64,000 nt of DNA from Candidatus Solirubrobacter pratensis (lineage in GTDB: Bacteria > Actinomycetota > Thermoleophilia > Solirubrobacterales > Solirubrobacteraceae): assembly GCF_000425945.1 (NCBI RefSeq), contig NZ_AUEK01000003.1, positions 124,001-188,000 of the forward strand. The letters run 5' to 3'. The notes below the pieces were generated by a model. That model was not told the origin of the DNA. It made no database searches and saw only the letters and a list, made by a program, of their open reading frames with translations. Position numbers and translations under genes: made by a program. Positions 43,537 to 51,123 of this stretch are shown one piece after another. Within the stretch, counting starts at the first letter, position 1. Each line of letters starts with the position of its first letter.

Positions 43537-44237
43537 TAGGACAGCTCCATGTAGGTGCGGACGCGGTTGATGTGCTGGGCGGAGTAGAACGCCGCGGCTT
43601 CGCCGTCCCCCTCCACGATCGCCTCGTAGATCATGCGGTGCTCGGCCACGTGGATCCGCGTGCGGCCGGGCGTGGCGATCGAGTCGTCGCGCAGCCGCTG
43701 CCACAGCGGCTCGTCCATCAGCGCGGCGACGTGATCGGCGAACGCGAGCAGGACCGGATTGCCGGTCATGGCCGCGAGCTGGCGGTGGAACAGGCGGTCG
43801 GAGGCGTTCCAGGTGGCGCGGGCGGCCGGATCCTCCGGATCGGTCGCCGCCTCCATCGCCGCCAGCAGGTTCTCGACCGCCGCGTCGGGCTGCGCGCGGC
43901 CGGCCGCGAGGCGCGCCACCGCGGGCTCCAGCTGGGCGCGCGCCTCGAGCACGGCCGAGGGCGAGGCGTCGTGCGGGAAGTCCCGCGGCTTGCCGGGGGC
44001 GTCCGCGGTCACGAACGTGCCGGCGCCTGGGCGCGTCTCCACCACGCCCTGCAACTGCAGCGCGGCCAGCGCCTCGCGCACCGATGCGCGGCTGACCTCG
44101 AGCGAGCGCGCGAGCTCGCGCTCGGCCGGCAGGCGCTCGCCCGGCGGATGCAGGCCGGAGCGGATGTCGGCGGCGAGCCGCTCGGCGATCTGCTCGTAGC
44201 GCTGGAGTGGCCGGAAAGTGGACAGGCTGGAGTCCAT
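43536..44237 (-). CDS. GntR-family regulator, FadR/FCD subfamily
   Basis: A 233-residue regulator. The N-terminal winged helix has IAERLAADIRSGLHPPGERLPAERELARSLEVSRASVREALAALQLQGVVETRPGAGTFV at about 18-77. The C-terminal all-helical FCD domain carries the metal ligands in TWNASDRLFHRQLAAMTGNPVLLAF and RIHVAEHRMIYEAIVEGD, which usually sense small carboxylates. It is coupled to the deaminase gene and lies nine bases after livF; a 7-bp dyad with arms ATCTGGT/ACCAGAT spans its start codon. It probably controls hydroxyproline catabolism. Confidence 0.9.
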   Translation of the reverse strand: MDSSLSTFRPLQRYEQIAERLAADIRSGLHPPGERLPAERELARSLEVSRASVREALAALQLQGVVETRPGAGTFVTADAPGKPRDFPHDASPSAVLEARAQLEPAVARLAAGRAQPDAAVENLLAAMEAATDPEDPAARATWNASDRLFHRQLAAMTGNPVLLAFADHVAALMDEPLWQRLRDDSIATPGRTRIHVAEHRMIYEAIVEGDGEAAAFYSAQHINRVRTYMELS

Positions 44238-44260
44238 CTGGTCCGCTCAGCGTACCAGAT
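44236..44260. promoter_or_regulatory. Dyad at the GntR start codon, possible operator
   Basis: Arms ATCTGGT (44236-44242) and ACCAGAT (44254-44260) are exact complements, 11 bases apart. They contain the TGGT/ACCA half-sites typical of FadR-type operators, though the centre is longer than usual. The dyad covers the livF stop and the gntR ATG. Confidence 0.45.
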
Positions 44261-44846
44261 ACTCCTCGCCGAGCCGCGGATCGCTCAGCGCCTGCTCGCG
44301 CGGCGCGTCGAGGGCGGGCTCGCCCTGGTCGAGCACGACGATGCGATCGGCGCGGCGGCGCGCGAGCGCGAGGCCCGCCTCGGCGAACAGGACGGCCCCG
44401 GTCAGCGCCTCCGCGACCGCGGCGACCGCGGGCGGCCCGAGTCCGGCCGTCGGCTCGTCGAGCACGAGCAGCGCCGGGTCGGACATCAGCGCCCGCGCGA
44501 TCACGAGCAGCTGCCGCTCGCCGCCGGACAGCGTGCCCGCGCGCTGGCGGGCGCGCTCGGCGAGGCGCGGGAAGCGGGCGTGCACGCGCTCCAGGCGCGC
44601 GGCGACGAGCGCGCGGTCGCGGCGGTCCCGGTACGCCCCGAGCGCCAGGTTCTCGGCGACGGTCAGGCTGGGGAACACACGCCGGCCGGCGGGGACGTAG
44701 GCGGCGCCGGGGGTCGCGGCGACCACGCGCTCGAGCAGCGCTGTCTTGCCGGAGCCCGGCGGCCCGACGACGGCGACCGCCTCGCCCGGCGCGACGAGGA
44801 GCGGAGCGGTGAGGCCGCGCGAGGGGGCCGCGTCGCGGACGATCAC
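44247..44846 (-). CDS. livF: Branched-chain amino acid ABC transporter ATPase (LivF type), short
   Basis: A 199-residue ATPase, about 35 residues shorter than usual LivF. Walker A GPPGSGKTALLERV is near 28, AAYVPAGRRVFPSLTVAENLALGAY near 48 carries the Q-loop region (LivF normally has VPEGR), signature LSGGERQLLVIARALMSDPALLVLDEPTAGL near 110-140. The H-loop His is not obvious after FAEAGLALARRRADRIVVLD. GTG overlaps the stop of the LivM-LivG fusion. It is the last transporter gene before the GntR regulator. Confidence 0.85.
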   Translation of the reverse strand: MIVRDAAPSRGLTAPLLVAPGEAVAVVGPPGSGKTALLERVVAATPGAAYVPAGRRVFPSLTVAENLALGAYRDRRDRALVAARLERVHARFPRLAERARQRAGTLSGGERQLLVIARALMSDPALLVLDEPTAGLGPPAVAAVAEALTGAVLFAEAGLALARRRADRIVVLDQGEPALDAPREQALSDPRLGEEYLVR

Positions 44847-46333
44847 GCCAGCGCCCCCAGGTAGACCTCGCGCACCCCCGCGTCGGCGGCGATCTCCTCC
44901 GGCGCGCCGTGCGCGATCACACGGCCGTCGTCGAGCACCGTGACGGTGTCGGCGGCGCCGGCCACGAGCCGCATGTCGTGCTCGACGACGATCACGCCGC
45001 GGCCGCCCGTGGCGAGGCGGCGGAGCAGCCCGATCAGCCGCTCGCGCTCGGCGGCGCCGAGCCCGGCGGCGGGCTCGTCGAGCGCGAGCACCGGCGCGCC
45101 GGTGGCGACGGCGCGGGCGACGGACAGGAAGCCGGCGTCGGCGATCTCGCGCGCGAGCGCGTCGTCGGTTCCGGCGACGCGCAGCTGCCGGTACGGCGAG
45201 AGCGACGGGAACCCGGCCTCGCGCTGGAGCGTGCGCACCACGCGCTCGCCCTCGATCCTCCCCGCCGCCCGCAGCTCGCCCGCCAGCACGCGCAGCAACG
45301 TCGTCTTCCCGCTCCCGTTCGGCCCGATCACCGCGTGGATCTCGCCGGCGCGCAGCTCGAGCCCGACGCCGCGCAGCACGTGGACGTCGCCGAGCCGCAG
45401 ATAGAGCTCGCGCGCCGTCAGCAGCCGCCCACCCGCGCCCACGGCGGCCGGCGCGGCCGGCGGCGGCTCCGCGAGGGCGCGCGGCCGCGCCCGCACGTAC
45501 GGCCGCAGCACCACGCAGGCGACGAGCAGCGCGGCCGTCACGACGCCGGTCGCCGCCGTGTCCGACGCGCCGGAGTCGGCCACCAGCTGCGACAGGCGCG
45601 GGATCGCCGCGACCACCGCGAAGCCCAGCAGCGGCCCGGCGACCGGCGCCGTCCCGCCGACGATCACGGCCGCGAGCAGCTGCAGCGAGAGCAGCGGCGA
45701 GAGGTCGGCGGGCGCCGCGACGCCGAGCAGCAGGCTCACGCCCGCACCGGCCGCGGCGCCGAGCGCGCCCGCCACCGCCATCAGCTCAATCCGCCGCCGC
45801 CTCTCGCGCACGCGCAGGGTCAGCGCCAGCTCGCGATCGTCGCGCAGCGCTGCGGCATCGGCGCCGGCCCGCGCCGCCCGCAGCCGCGCGGTCCCCCACA
45901 GCGCGGCGCCGCACAGCGCCGCCGCCGTCACCGCGTGCACCCGAGGCGTGAGCGTCAGCGACCAGCCGAACAGCCCCTGGACGCGGTCGATCGCCGGGCG
46001 CGTCAGCCCCTGCTCGCCGCCCGAGAGGCCCGGGAAGGCGATCAGTGCCGTGTACGCGAGCCACGCCAGCGCCCATGTCGCCAGCGCGACCGCGGGCCCG
46101 TCGGCGCGCGCGACCAGCCACCCCGTCCCGGCTCCCGCCGCCGCCCCCGCCAGCACCGCGACCAGCACCGCGGTCCCGATCGGCAGACCCGCGCGCTCGA
46201 GCTGCAACGCGCCGACGCCGCCGACCGCGGCGAACGCACCCTGCGCGAGCACGGGCATCCCGGCGTGCGCGACCACGAGCGCGAGCCCGAGCACCGCGGC
46301 GAGCAGGTAGAGGTCGTGCGCGAGCTCGGTCAC
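44843..46333 (-). CDS. Fused branched-chain amino acid permease-ATPase (LivM-LivG)
   Basis: A 496-residue fusion. Residues 1-285 form a LivM-like permease with about eight helices (LAAVLGLALVVAHAGMPVLAQGAFAAVGGVGA; LLGFAVVAAIPRLSQL). After a Pro-rich linker, residues 300-496 are a LivG-like ATPase: GPNGSGKTTLLRVLAGEL, a shortened helical domain, LALDEPAAGLGAAERERL and VVEHDMRLV with the H-loop His. The ABC signature is weakened (ARAVATGAPVL where LSGGQ...R is expected). It overlaps LivH and LivF at both ends. Confidence 0.87.
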   Translation of the reverse strand: MTELAHDLYLLAAVLGLALVVAHAGMPVLAQGAFAAVGGVGALQLERAGLPIGTAVLVAVLAGAAAGAGTGWLVARADGPAVALATWALAWLAYTALIAFPGLSGGEQGLTRPAIDRVQGLFGWSLTLTPRVHAVTAAALCGAALWGTARLRAARAGADAAALRDDRELALTLRVRERRRRIELMAVAGALGAAAGAGVSLLLGVAAPADLSPLLSLQLLAAVIVGGTAPVAGPLLGFAVVAAIPRLSQLVADSGASDTAATGVVTAALLVACVVLRPYVRARPRALAEPPPAAPAAVGAGGRLLTARELYLRLGDVHVLRGVGLELRAGEIHAVIGPNGSGKTTLLRVLAGELRAAGRIEGERVVRTLQREAGFPSLSPYRQLRVAGTDDALAREIADAGFLSVARAVATGAPVLALDEPAAGLGAAERERLIGLLRRLATGGRGVIVVEHDMRLVAGAADTVTVLDDGRVIAHGAPEEIAADAGVREVYLGALA

Positions 46334-47232
46334 GCCGCCAGCAGCCCGTGCGGGCGTCGCGCGGCGAGCAGGGCGAGCAGCGCCAGCGGCAGCACGTCGG
46401 CCCAGCGGGCGCCGAGCGCGCCCCACGCGGTGACGAGCGACTCCAGCACGCCGAGCGCGAGCCCGCCCGCGAGCGCGAGCCGCAGCGAGCCGAGCCGGCC
46501 GAGCAGCGCAGCGCAGATGCCCTGGAGCCCGAGCAGCACCCCGTCGTCGACGCCGATCGGCGCGGCCGGCGCGATCAGCAGCCCGGCGAGGCCGGCGAGC
46601 GCGCCGGCCAGCGCGAACGCCGCGAGGATCACGCGCTCGCACGGGATGCCGAGCAGCGCCGCGGCGCGCGGATCGTCGCTGACCGCCCGCACGACCGCGC
46701 CCGCCCCGGTCAGCGCGAGCGCCCGCTCGACCGCCACGCCCGCGGCCAGCCCGACCGCGAGCACCTCGAACGCCCGCACCGGCACGGTCACGCCGCCGCC
46801 GAGCCGCAGCACCCCGGCACCGCCGAGCGGGTCAGGCAGCGCATACGCCTGCTGCGAGAACGGCAGCCCGAGCAGCTCGCGCACGAGCAGCCCGGCGGCG
46901 AGTCCGCCCGCGACCCAGCCGAGCACGTCGGCGCGCGGCAGGAACGGGCGCAGCGCCAGCGCGTAGACCGCCATCGACAGCAGCGCGCCGGCCGCGAGCG
47001 TCACGAGCGCGAGCGCGACCGCCGTCCCGAAGCCCGGCGTGGACGCCACGGGCGCCGTCCCGACGACCACCAGCACGCCGACGAAGACGGCGCCGACCAC
47101 CACGTCGCCGTGCGCGAACGCGATCACGCCCGTGAGCCGGTGCACGAGCGTGAAGCCGAGCGCGATCAGCCCGTAGGTCGCGCCCGTCGCCAGCCCCGTG
47201 ATCAGCGCCTGCAGCGCCACGGCACCGCTCAC
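46330..47232 (-). CDS. livH: Branched-chain amino acid ABC transporter permease (LivH type)
   Basis: A 300-residue permease with eight or so helices. The opening ALITGLATGATYGLIALGFTLVHRLTGVIAFAHGDVVVGA is the LivH hallmark, and the EAA-like loop RAVSDDPRAAALLGIPCERVI is near 190-210. GTG 47232 gives the family start. The gap upstream holds a palindromic repeat copy twelve bases before the start. No binding-protein gene accompanies the three transporter genes, so the substrate protein must be encoded elsewhere. Confidence 0.88.
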   Translation of the reverse strand: MSGAVALQALITGLATGATYGLIALGFTLVHRLTGVIAFAHGDVVVGAVFVGVLVVVGTAPVASTPGFGTAVALALVTLAAGALLSMAVYALALRPFLPRADVLGWVAGGLAAGLLVRELLGLPFSQQAYALPDPLGGAGVLRLGGGVTVPVRAFEVLAVGLAAGVAVERALALTGAGAVVRAVSDDPRAAALLGIPCERVILAAFALAGALAGLAGLLIAPAAPIGVDDGVLLGLQGICAALLGRLGSLRLALAGGLALGVLESLVTAWGALGARWADVLPLALLALLAARRPHGLLAA

Positions 47233-47247
47233 GGCGTGACCTCGCCC

Positions 47248-47318
47248 GGGAGAATCGCCCTCTGGGCGATTGCTCCCAGCGACGCGAGCCCGCAGGGCGA
47301 GCAATCGCCGCTCATCGC
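47248..47318 (+). repeat. Dispersed palindromic repeat, copy 5 (short tail)
   Basis: Core arms GGGAGAATCGCCC and GGGCGATTGCTCCC around TCT (47248-47277), identical in the arms to copy 4, then the short tail GCGAGCCCGCAGGGCGAG shared with copy 1. It fills the gap between the lipoprotein gene end and livH. Confidence 0.78.
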
Positions 47319-47319
47319 G

Positions 47320-47856
47320 CTACGAGACCGTGTAGCGGATCCGCAGCTTGCCCTCGCAGAGGCTGATCACCTGGATGTCGACGGCGTGCTTGCCGCTCAG
47401 GTGCGCCTCGGCCTCGGCGCCTTCCTCCTGGTCCTTGGCGAGCAGCTTGTAGCCGTTCTCGACCAGGATGTCGGACGCGTCGTCGCGCTTGGCGGGCAGG
47501 TCGTCCGGCCCGCCCTCGGTGACCGCGAAGTAGCGCGTGGTCTTGCCGAAGGGGCCCTCGGACTCGTAGACGTGCGCATCGCCCGGCAGCGCGAGATCCG
47601 CCGGCGGCTTGGCCTTGGGCTCGCCGGCGAGGTCGCCGGCGTCCGCGCACGGCTTGTCCTTGCCGCCCTGCTCCGCGGCCTTGTCGGCGTCGGAGTCCCC
47701 GTCCTGCGCCTGGCCGGCGTCCGCGTCCTGCGTCGCGGACGCCGTCGCGGTGGCGGTCGTCGCCCCGCCCGCGCCGGACGCGGCCGGCCGGTCGTCGCCG
47801 CCGCAACTGGCGACGAGCAGCGCGAGCAGCGCCGCGACGAGCGTGATCGTCCTCAT
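47320..47856 (-). CDS. Small lipoprotein of unknown function
   Basis: A 178-residue secreted lipoprotein: signal helix TLVAALLALLVASC with Cys18 as the lipid site, then a long low-complexity Asp/Ala/Gln-rich tether (ATTATATASATQDADAGQAQ). The mature C-terminal 90 residues contain VYESEGPFGKTTRYFAVTEGG and DIQVISLCEGKLRIRYTVS, with two Cys that may form a disulfide. No family is recognised. It is too small and unlike periplasmic binding proteins, so it is not the missing Liv partner. Confidence 0.75.
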   Translation of the reverse strand: MRTITLVAALLALLVASCGGDDRPAASGAGGATTATATASATQDADAGQAQDGDSDADKAAEQGGKDKPCADAGDLAGEPKAKPPADLALPGDAHVYESEGPFGKTTRYFAVTEGGPDDLPAKRDDASDILVENGYKLLAKDQEEGAEAEAHLSGKHAVDIQVISLCEGKLRIRYTVS

Positions 47857-47941
47857 ACGCACTTCGTTCCCCCCAACTCGACCCTTTGACCTCTGGGCAT
47901 CCGCGCCCAACGCCACAGCCTGACGTACGCAGATGAGCGCT

Positions 47942-48724
47942 TTATGTGACGCGCGCGACGCGGCGAGGCAGCGCGGGCACCACGAGCCGCTTCACGTACT
48001 CGGCGCCGCCGTGCAGCGCCACGGCGCGGACCGGGTCCCACGACAGGCCGTACTGGCGCCGGATGTCCGCCGGCAGCAGGCCGACCGTGATCTGGTTGAC
48101 GAGCTCCTTGAGCGGCTTCCAGTGCAGCGCGACCGGCGGGGCGAGCACGACCTCCTTGCCGAGCTCGCGCGCCTGCGGGGTGACGAACAGCTCCCCGCTC
48201 GCGTACATGTCCGCCATATAGGCCTCGAAGGCGTCGATGTCGCGCGGCATGTCGCGCTCGCGCAGGCCGAACCGGCGGCCGACGACGCGATAGTCGCGCC
48301 ACAGCGCGTCGAGCTCGTCGCGCGAGAGCGAGCGGACGTACTTCGGGTACACGAGCATCGCCGACTCGGCCAGCGCGGCCAGGATCCACAGCAGCAGGGC
48401 TGGATCGTCGGCGCGATACGGCGTGCCGGCGGGGAACGGCCCGGCGGGCTCGCGCAGCTCTCCGCGCACCCGCCGGTGCATGGCGCGCACGCGCGCCGTC
48501 AGCTTGTCGGCGCGCTCCTTGCTGTCGAACGCGACGGCGTCGAGCACCGTCGCGGTGCGGCGCAGGCGGGCGTACGGATCGTCGAGCGCGCCCGTGTGGG
48601 CGAAGAACCCGGCGAAGGCGACCGGGTGCGCGGCCATGACCAGCAGCGCCCGCGGGCCGGAGAGCCCCGTCAGCCGGTGGCCCACCACCTCCCGTAGGAG
48701 TGAGCGATCGTCGAAGTAGTCCAT
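47942..48724 (-). CDS. MpaB/DUF2236-family oxygenase-like protein
   Basis: A 260-residue all-helical protein of the DUF2236 (latex-clearing protein/mycophenolate MpaB) family, many of which bind haem b and act as oxygenases. Family features are RALLVMAAHPVAFAGFFAHTG near 27-47 with the His, a central LLWILAALAESAMLVY near 110, and YMADMYASGELFVTPQARELG near 168. No signal peptide is seen. The substrate is unknown. The ATG is followed upstream by a 45-bp tandem duplication. Confidence 0.78.
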   Translation of the reverse strand: MDYFDDRSLLREVVGHRLTGLSGPRALLVMAAHPVAFAGFFAHTGALDDPYARLRRTATVLDAVAFDSKERADKLTARVRAMHRRVRGELREPAGPFPAGTPYRADDPALLLWILAALAESAMLVYPKYVRSLSRDELDALWRDYRVVGRRFGLRERDMPRDIDAFEAYMADMYASGELFVTPQARELGKEVVLAPPVALHWKPLKELVNQITVGLLPADIRRQYGLSWDPVRAVALHGGAEYVKRLVVPALPRRVARVT

Positions 48725-48814
48725 GTAGCGTCGTCCGGAGGTCCGAGCTTTGCGAGCGGCGAAGGCCGAGTAACGTCGTCCGGAGGTCCGAGCCTGCGAG
48801 GACCGAAGGCCGAA
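48725..48814. repeat. 45-bp tandem duplication
   Basis: Two adjacent units (48725-48769 and 48770-48814) share the run CGTCGTCCGGAGGTCCGAGC and the end GAAGGCCGA, with a few changes between them. They lie in the divergent gap between the DUF2236 gene and the precorrin-2 dehydrogenase gene. Confidence 0.7.
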
Positions 48815-48826
48815 ACTCTTCCTTAG

Positions 48827-48832
48827 TACGGT
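48827..48832 (+). promoter_or_regulatory. Leaderless -10 box for precorrin-2 dehydrogenase gene
   Basis: TACGGT, nine bases before ATG 48842; it supports that start over the internal ATG at 48923. Confidence 0.4.
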
Positions 48833-48841
48833 AAGACGTCG

Positions 48842-49585
48842 ATGCCGGCTCAGGCCTATGCGGGAAAAGCGTGCGTCTGCCAGTACAGGCGCGGGATCTG
48901 CGATCAGACCTGCGTGCGCGACATGCTCGACACGCCGTTCTACATCGCGTGCCTGAAGCTGACCGGGCGCCGCTGCGTCGTCGTCGGCGGCGGCGAGATC
49001 GGGCTCGAGAAGGTCGAGGGCCTGCTCGCCTGCGACGGCCGCGTCGTGCTGATCGCGCCGGCCGCGGTGCCGGAGCTGGAGAAGCTGGCGTCAGAGGGCT
49101 CGATCGAGTGGATCCGGCGCGAGTATGAGACCGGCGACCTCGAGGCGACGTTCATCGCGATCGCCGCGACCAGCGACACCGACGTGAACATCCGCGTCTA
49201 CGACGACGCGGAGGAGCGCGCGATGCTCGTCAACGTCGTCGACGTCCCGCCGCTGTGCAACTTCATCCTGCCGGCGATCGTCCGCACCGGCCCGCTCGCG
49301 ATCGCGATCTCCACCGCCGGCGCCTCGCCCGCGCTGGCCAAGCGCATCAAGGCGCAGATCGCCGACGTCTACGGCGAGCCGTACGCGCGCCTCGCCGTGC
49401 TGCTCAACGAGGTCCGCGGCTGGGCCAAGGGGACGCTGCCGACCTACCAGGACCGCAAGGCGTTCTTCGAGGGGATCGTCAACGGCGACCCCGACCCGAT
49501 CGAGCTGCTGCGCGCGGGCGATGAGGCCGCGGTGCGCGACCTCATCGCCGAGCATCAGCGGTCGACCGGCGTCATGTCCGCGTAG
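48842..49585 (+). CDS. Precorrin-2 dehydrogenase/sirohydrochlorin ferrochelatase-like protein with N-terminal Cys cluster
   Basis: A 247-residue NAD-dependent protein like Met8p and the CysG N-terminal half, acting in sirohaem synthesis. [30 protein letters not shown] at 32-62 is the Rossmann entry; [40 protein letters not shown] near 130-170 contains the catalytic Asp region and dimer helix. The first 27 residues hold Cys11, Cys13, Cys20 and Cys24, unusual for the family and lost if translation began at ATG 48923 (Met28). A TACGGT box supports the longer form. The gene's end overlaps the convergent aldo/keto reductase by 31 bp. Confidence 0.85.
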   Translation: MPAQAYAGKACVCQYRRGICDQTCVRDMLDTPFYIACLKLTGRRCVVVGGGEIGLEKVEGLLACDGRVVLIAPAAVPELEKLASEGSIEWIRREYETGDLEATFIAIAATSDTDVNIRVYDDAEERAMLVNVVDVPPLCNFILPAIVRTGPLAIAISTAGASPALAKRIKAQIADVYGEPYARLAVLLNEVRGWAKGTLPTYQDRKAFFEGIVNGDPDPIELLRAGDEAAVRDLIAEHQRSTGVMSA

Positions 49586-50532
49586 CGGTCGCCGGCCGCC
49601 TGGCCGGCCTCGCCGAGGCGCGCGAGGTCGTCGGCGTCGAGCACGATCTCGAGCGCCGCGGCGTTCTCCTCGAGGTACCTGCGGCGCTTGGTGCCCGGGA
49701 TCGGGACCATGTCCGCGCCCTGCGCGTGGACCCACGCCAGCGCGATCTGCGCCGCCGTCGCGCCCTTGTCCTTCGCGATCGCGTCGATCTTCTCGACGAT
49801 CGCGACGTTGTGCGCCAGGTTGTCGCCCGCGAAGCGCGGCTGATAGCGGCGAAAGTCGTCCTCCGCCAGCTCGTCGAGCGAGCGCACCTTGCCGGTCAGG
49901 AACCCGCGCCCGAGCGGCGAGTAGGGCACGAAGCCGATGCCCAGCTCGCGGACGGTCGGGATGATCTCGGCCTCCGGCTGGCGCGCCCAGATCGAGTACT
50001 CGGTCTGCAGCGCGCTGATCGGGAACGTAGCGTGCGCACGCCGGATCGTCTCCGGCGCCGCCTCGGAGAGCCCGAGGTAGCGCACCTTGCCCTCCTCGAC
50101 GAGCGCGCCCATCGCGCCGACCGTCTCCTCGATCGGCGTGTCCGGGTCGACGCGATGCTGGTAGTAGAGGTCGATGTGGTCGACGCCGAGGCGCTTGAGC
50201 GAGCCCTCGACCGCCTCGCGGACGTACTCGGGCCGCCCGTTGACGCCGCGCTTGCGCGGATCGTCGGGGTCGCGCATGTTGCCGAACTTCGTGGCGAGCT
50301 GGACCTCGTCGCGCCGGCCCGTGATCGCCTTGCCCACGAGCACCTCGTTCGTGTGCGGGCCGTACATGTCGGCGGTGTCGAGGAACGTCACGCCCAGGTC
50401 GAGCGCGCGCTGGATGGTGGCGGTCGACTCGGCGTCGTCGCCTTGGCCGTAGAACTCGGACATCCCCATGCAGCCGAGCCCTTGGCGGGACACGACGAGG
50501 CCTTGGGTGCCGAGCGGGACCTGCTGGATCAA
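49555..50532 (-). CDS. Aldo/keto reductase
   Basis: A 325-residue NADP-dependent TIM-barrel reductase of the AKR13/YajO-like group. The catalytic tetrad is recognisable: Asp and Tyr in [15 protein letters not shown] near 49-63, Lys in LATKFGNM near 82, His in YYQHRVD near 123. Cofactor binding is at [17 protein letters not shown] near 278. The substrate is unknown. The best start is TTG 50532; no clear ribosome site. It is divergent from mogA with a 96-bp gap. Confidence 0.88.
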   Translation of the reverse strand: MIQQVPLGTQGLVVSRQGLGCMGMSEFYGQGDDAESTATIQRALDLGVTFLDTADMYGPHTNEVLVGKAITGRRDEVQLATKFGNMRDPDDPRKRGVNGRPEYVREAVEGSLKRLGVDHIDLYYQHRVDPDTPIEETVGAMGALVEEGKVRYLGLSEAAPETIRRAHATFPISALQTEYSIWARQPEAEIIPTVRELGIGFVPYSPLGRGFLTGKVRSLDELAEDDFRRYQPRFAGDNLAHNVAIVEKIDAIAKDKGATAAQIALAWVHAQGADMVPIPGTKRRRYLEENAAALEIVLDADDLARLGEAGQAAGDRYADMTPVDR

Positions 50533-50614
50533 GGAGCGTTCAGCCTTTCGCGGTGGATCTCGATCTCCGGTGTCGTACCGGCGAGGTTAGAGCGCGCTCG
50601 AGCGCCGGCCCGGC

Positions 50615-50620
50615 TACGCT
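50615..50620 (+). promoter_or_regulatory. Leaderless -10 box for the mogA-ccm-hem operon
   Basis: TACGCT followed by eight bases and then ATC at 50629. The same hexamer and spacing precede the ATG of the HxlR gene at 5078. Confidence 0.5.
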
Positions 50621-50628
50621 CCCGACCC

Positions 50629-51123
50629 ATCCGCACCGCGATCCTCACCGTCTCCACCTCGGTCTCGCGCCGCGAGCGCGAGGACCTGTCCGGCCCCGCG
50701 CTGGCCGCCGCCGCAGACGCGGCGGGCTGCGAGGTGCTCGCGATGGAGGTCGTGCCGGACGACTTCGCGCTGATCGAGGACCGCCTGCACCACTTCGTCG
50801 GCGAGGGCTACGACCTCGTGTTCACGACCGGCGGCACCGGGCTGACGCCGAACGACATCACGCCCGAGGCGACGCTCGCCGTGATCGACCGCGAGGCGCC
50901 CGGCTTCGCCGAGCAGATGCGCGCCGAGGGCCTCAAGTACACGCCGATGGGCATCCTCACGCGCGGCGTCTCGGGCATCGCCGGCCAGACGCTGATCGTC
51001 AACTTCCCCGGCTCGCCGAAGGCGATCGACCAGCTCTTCCCCGTGCTCGCGCCGACGCTCAAGCACGTGGTGCGCACCCTGAGAGGGGACTCGTCGCACC
51101 ATGAGAGCGATCGAGCTGGCTGA
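50629..51123 (+). CDS. mogA: Molybdopterin adenylyltransferase/MoaB-MogA family, probable AUC start
   Basis: About 164 residues. TAILTVSTSVSRREREDLSG at the start, YDLVFTTGGTGLTPNDITPEAT near 62-83 with the MPT-binding GGTG, and GVSGIAGQTLIVNFPGSPKAIDQ near 118-140 identify the family, which activates molybdopterin for molybdate insertion. No ATG, GTG or TTG occurs in frame between 50521 and the conserved N-terminus; the first codon expected from the family and from the TACGCT box is ATC at 50629. The 3' end overlaps ccmA by 23 bp. It could serve the hydroxylase at 0.1-4.1 kb. Confidence 0.82.
   Translation: MRTAILTVSTSVSRREREDLSGPALAAAADAAGCEVLAMEVVPDDFALIEDRLHHFVGEGYDLVFTTGGTGLTPNDITPEATLAVIDREAPGFAEQMRAEGLKYTPMGILTRGVSGIAGQTLIVNFPGSPKAIDQLFPVLAPTLKHVVRTLRGDSSHHESDRAG

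Noticed and set aside
47320..47856. Lipoprotein as the missing Liv binding protein
   Set aside because: It has only about 100 residues after the tether and no periplasmic-binding-protein motifs.
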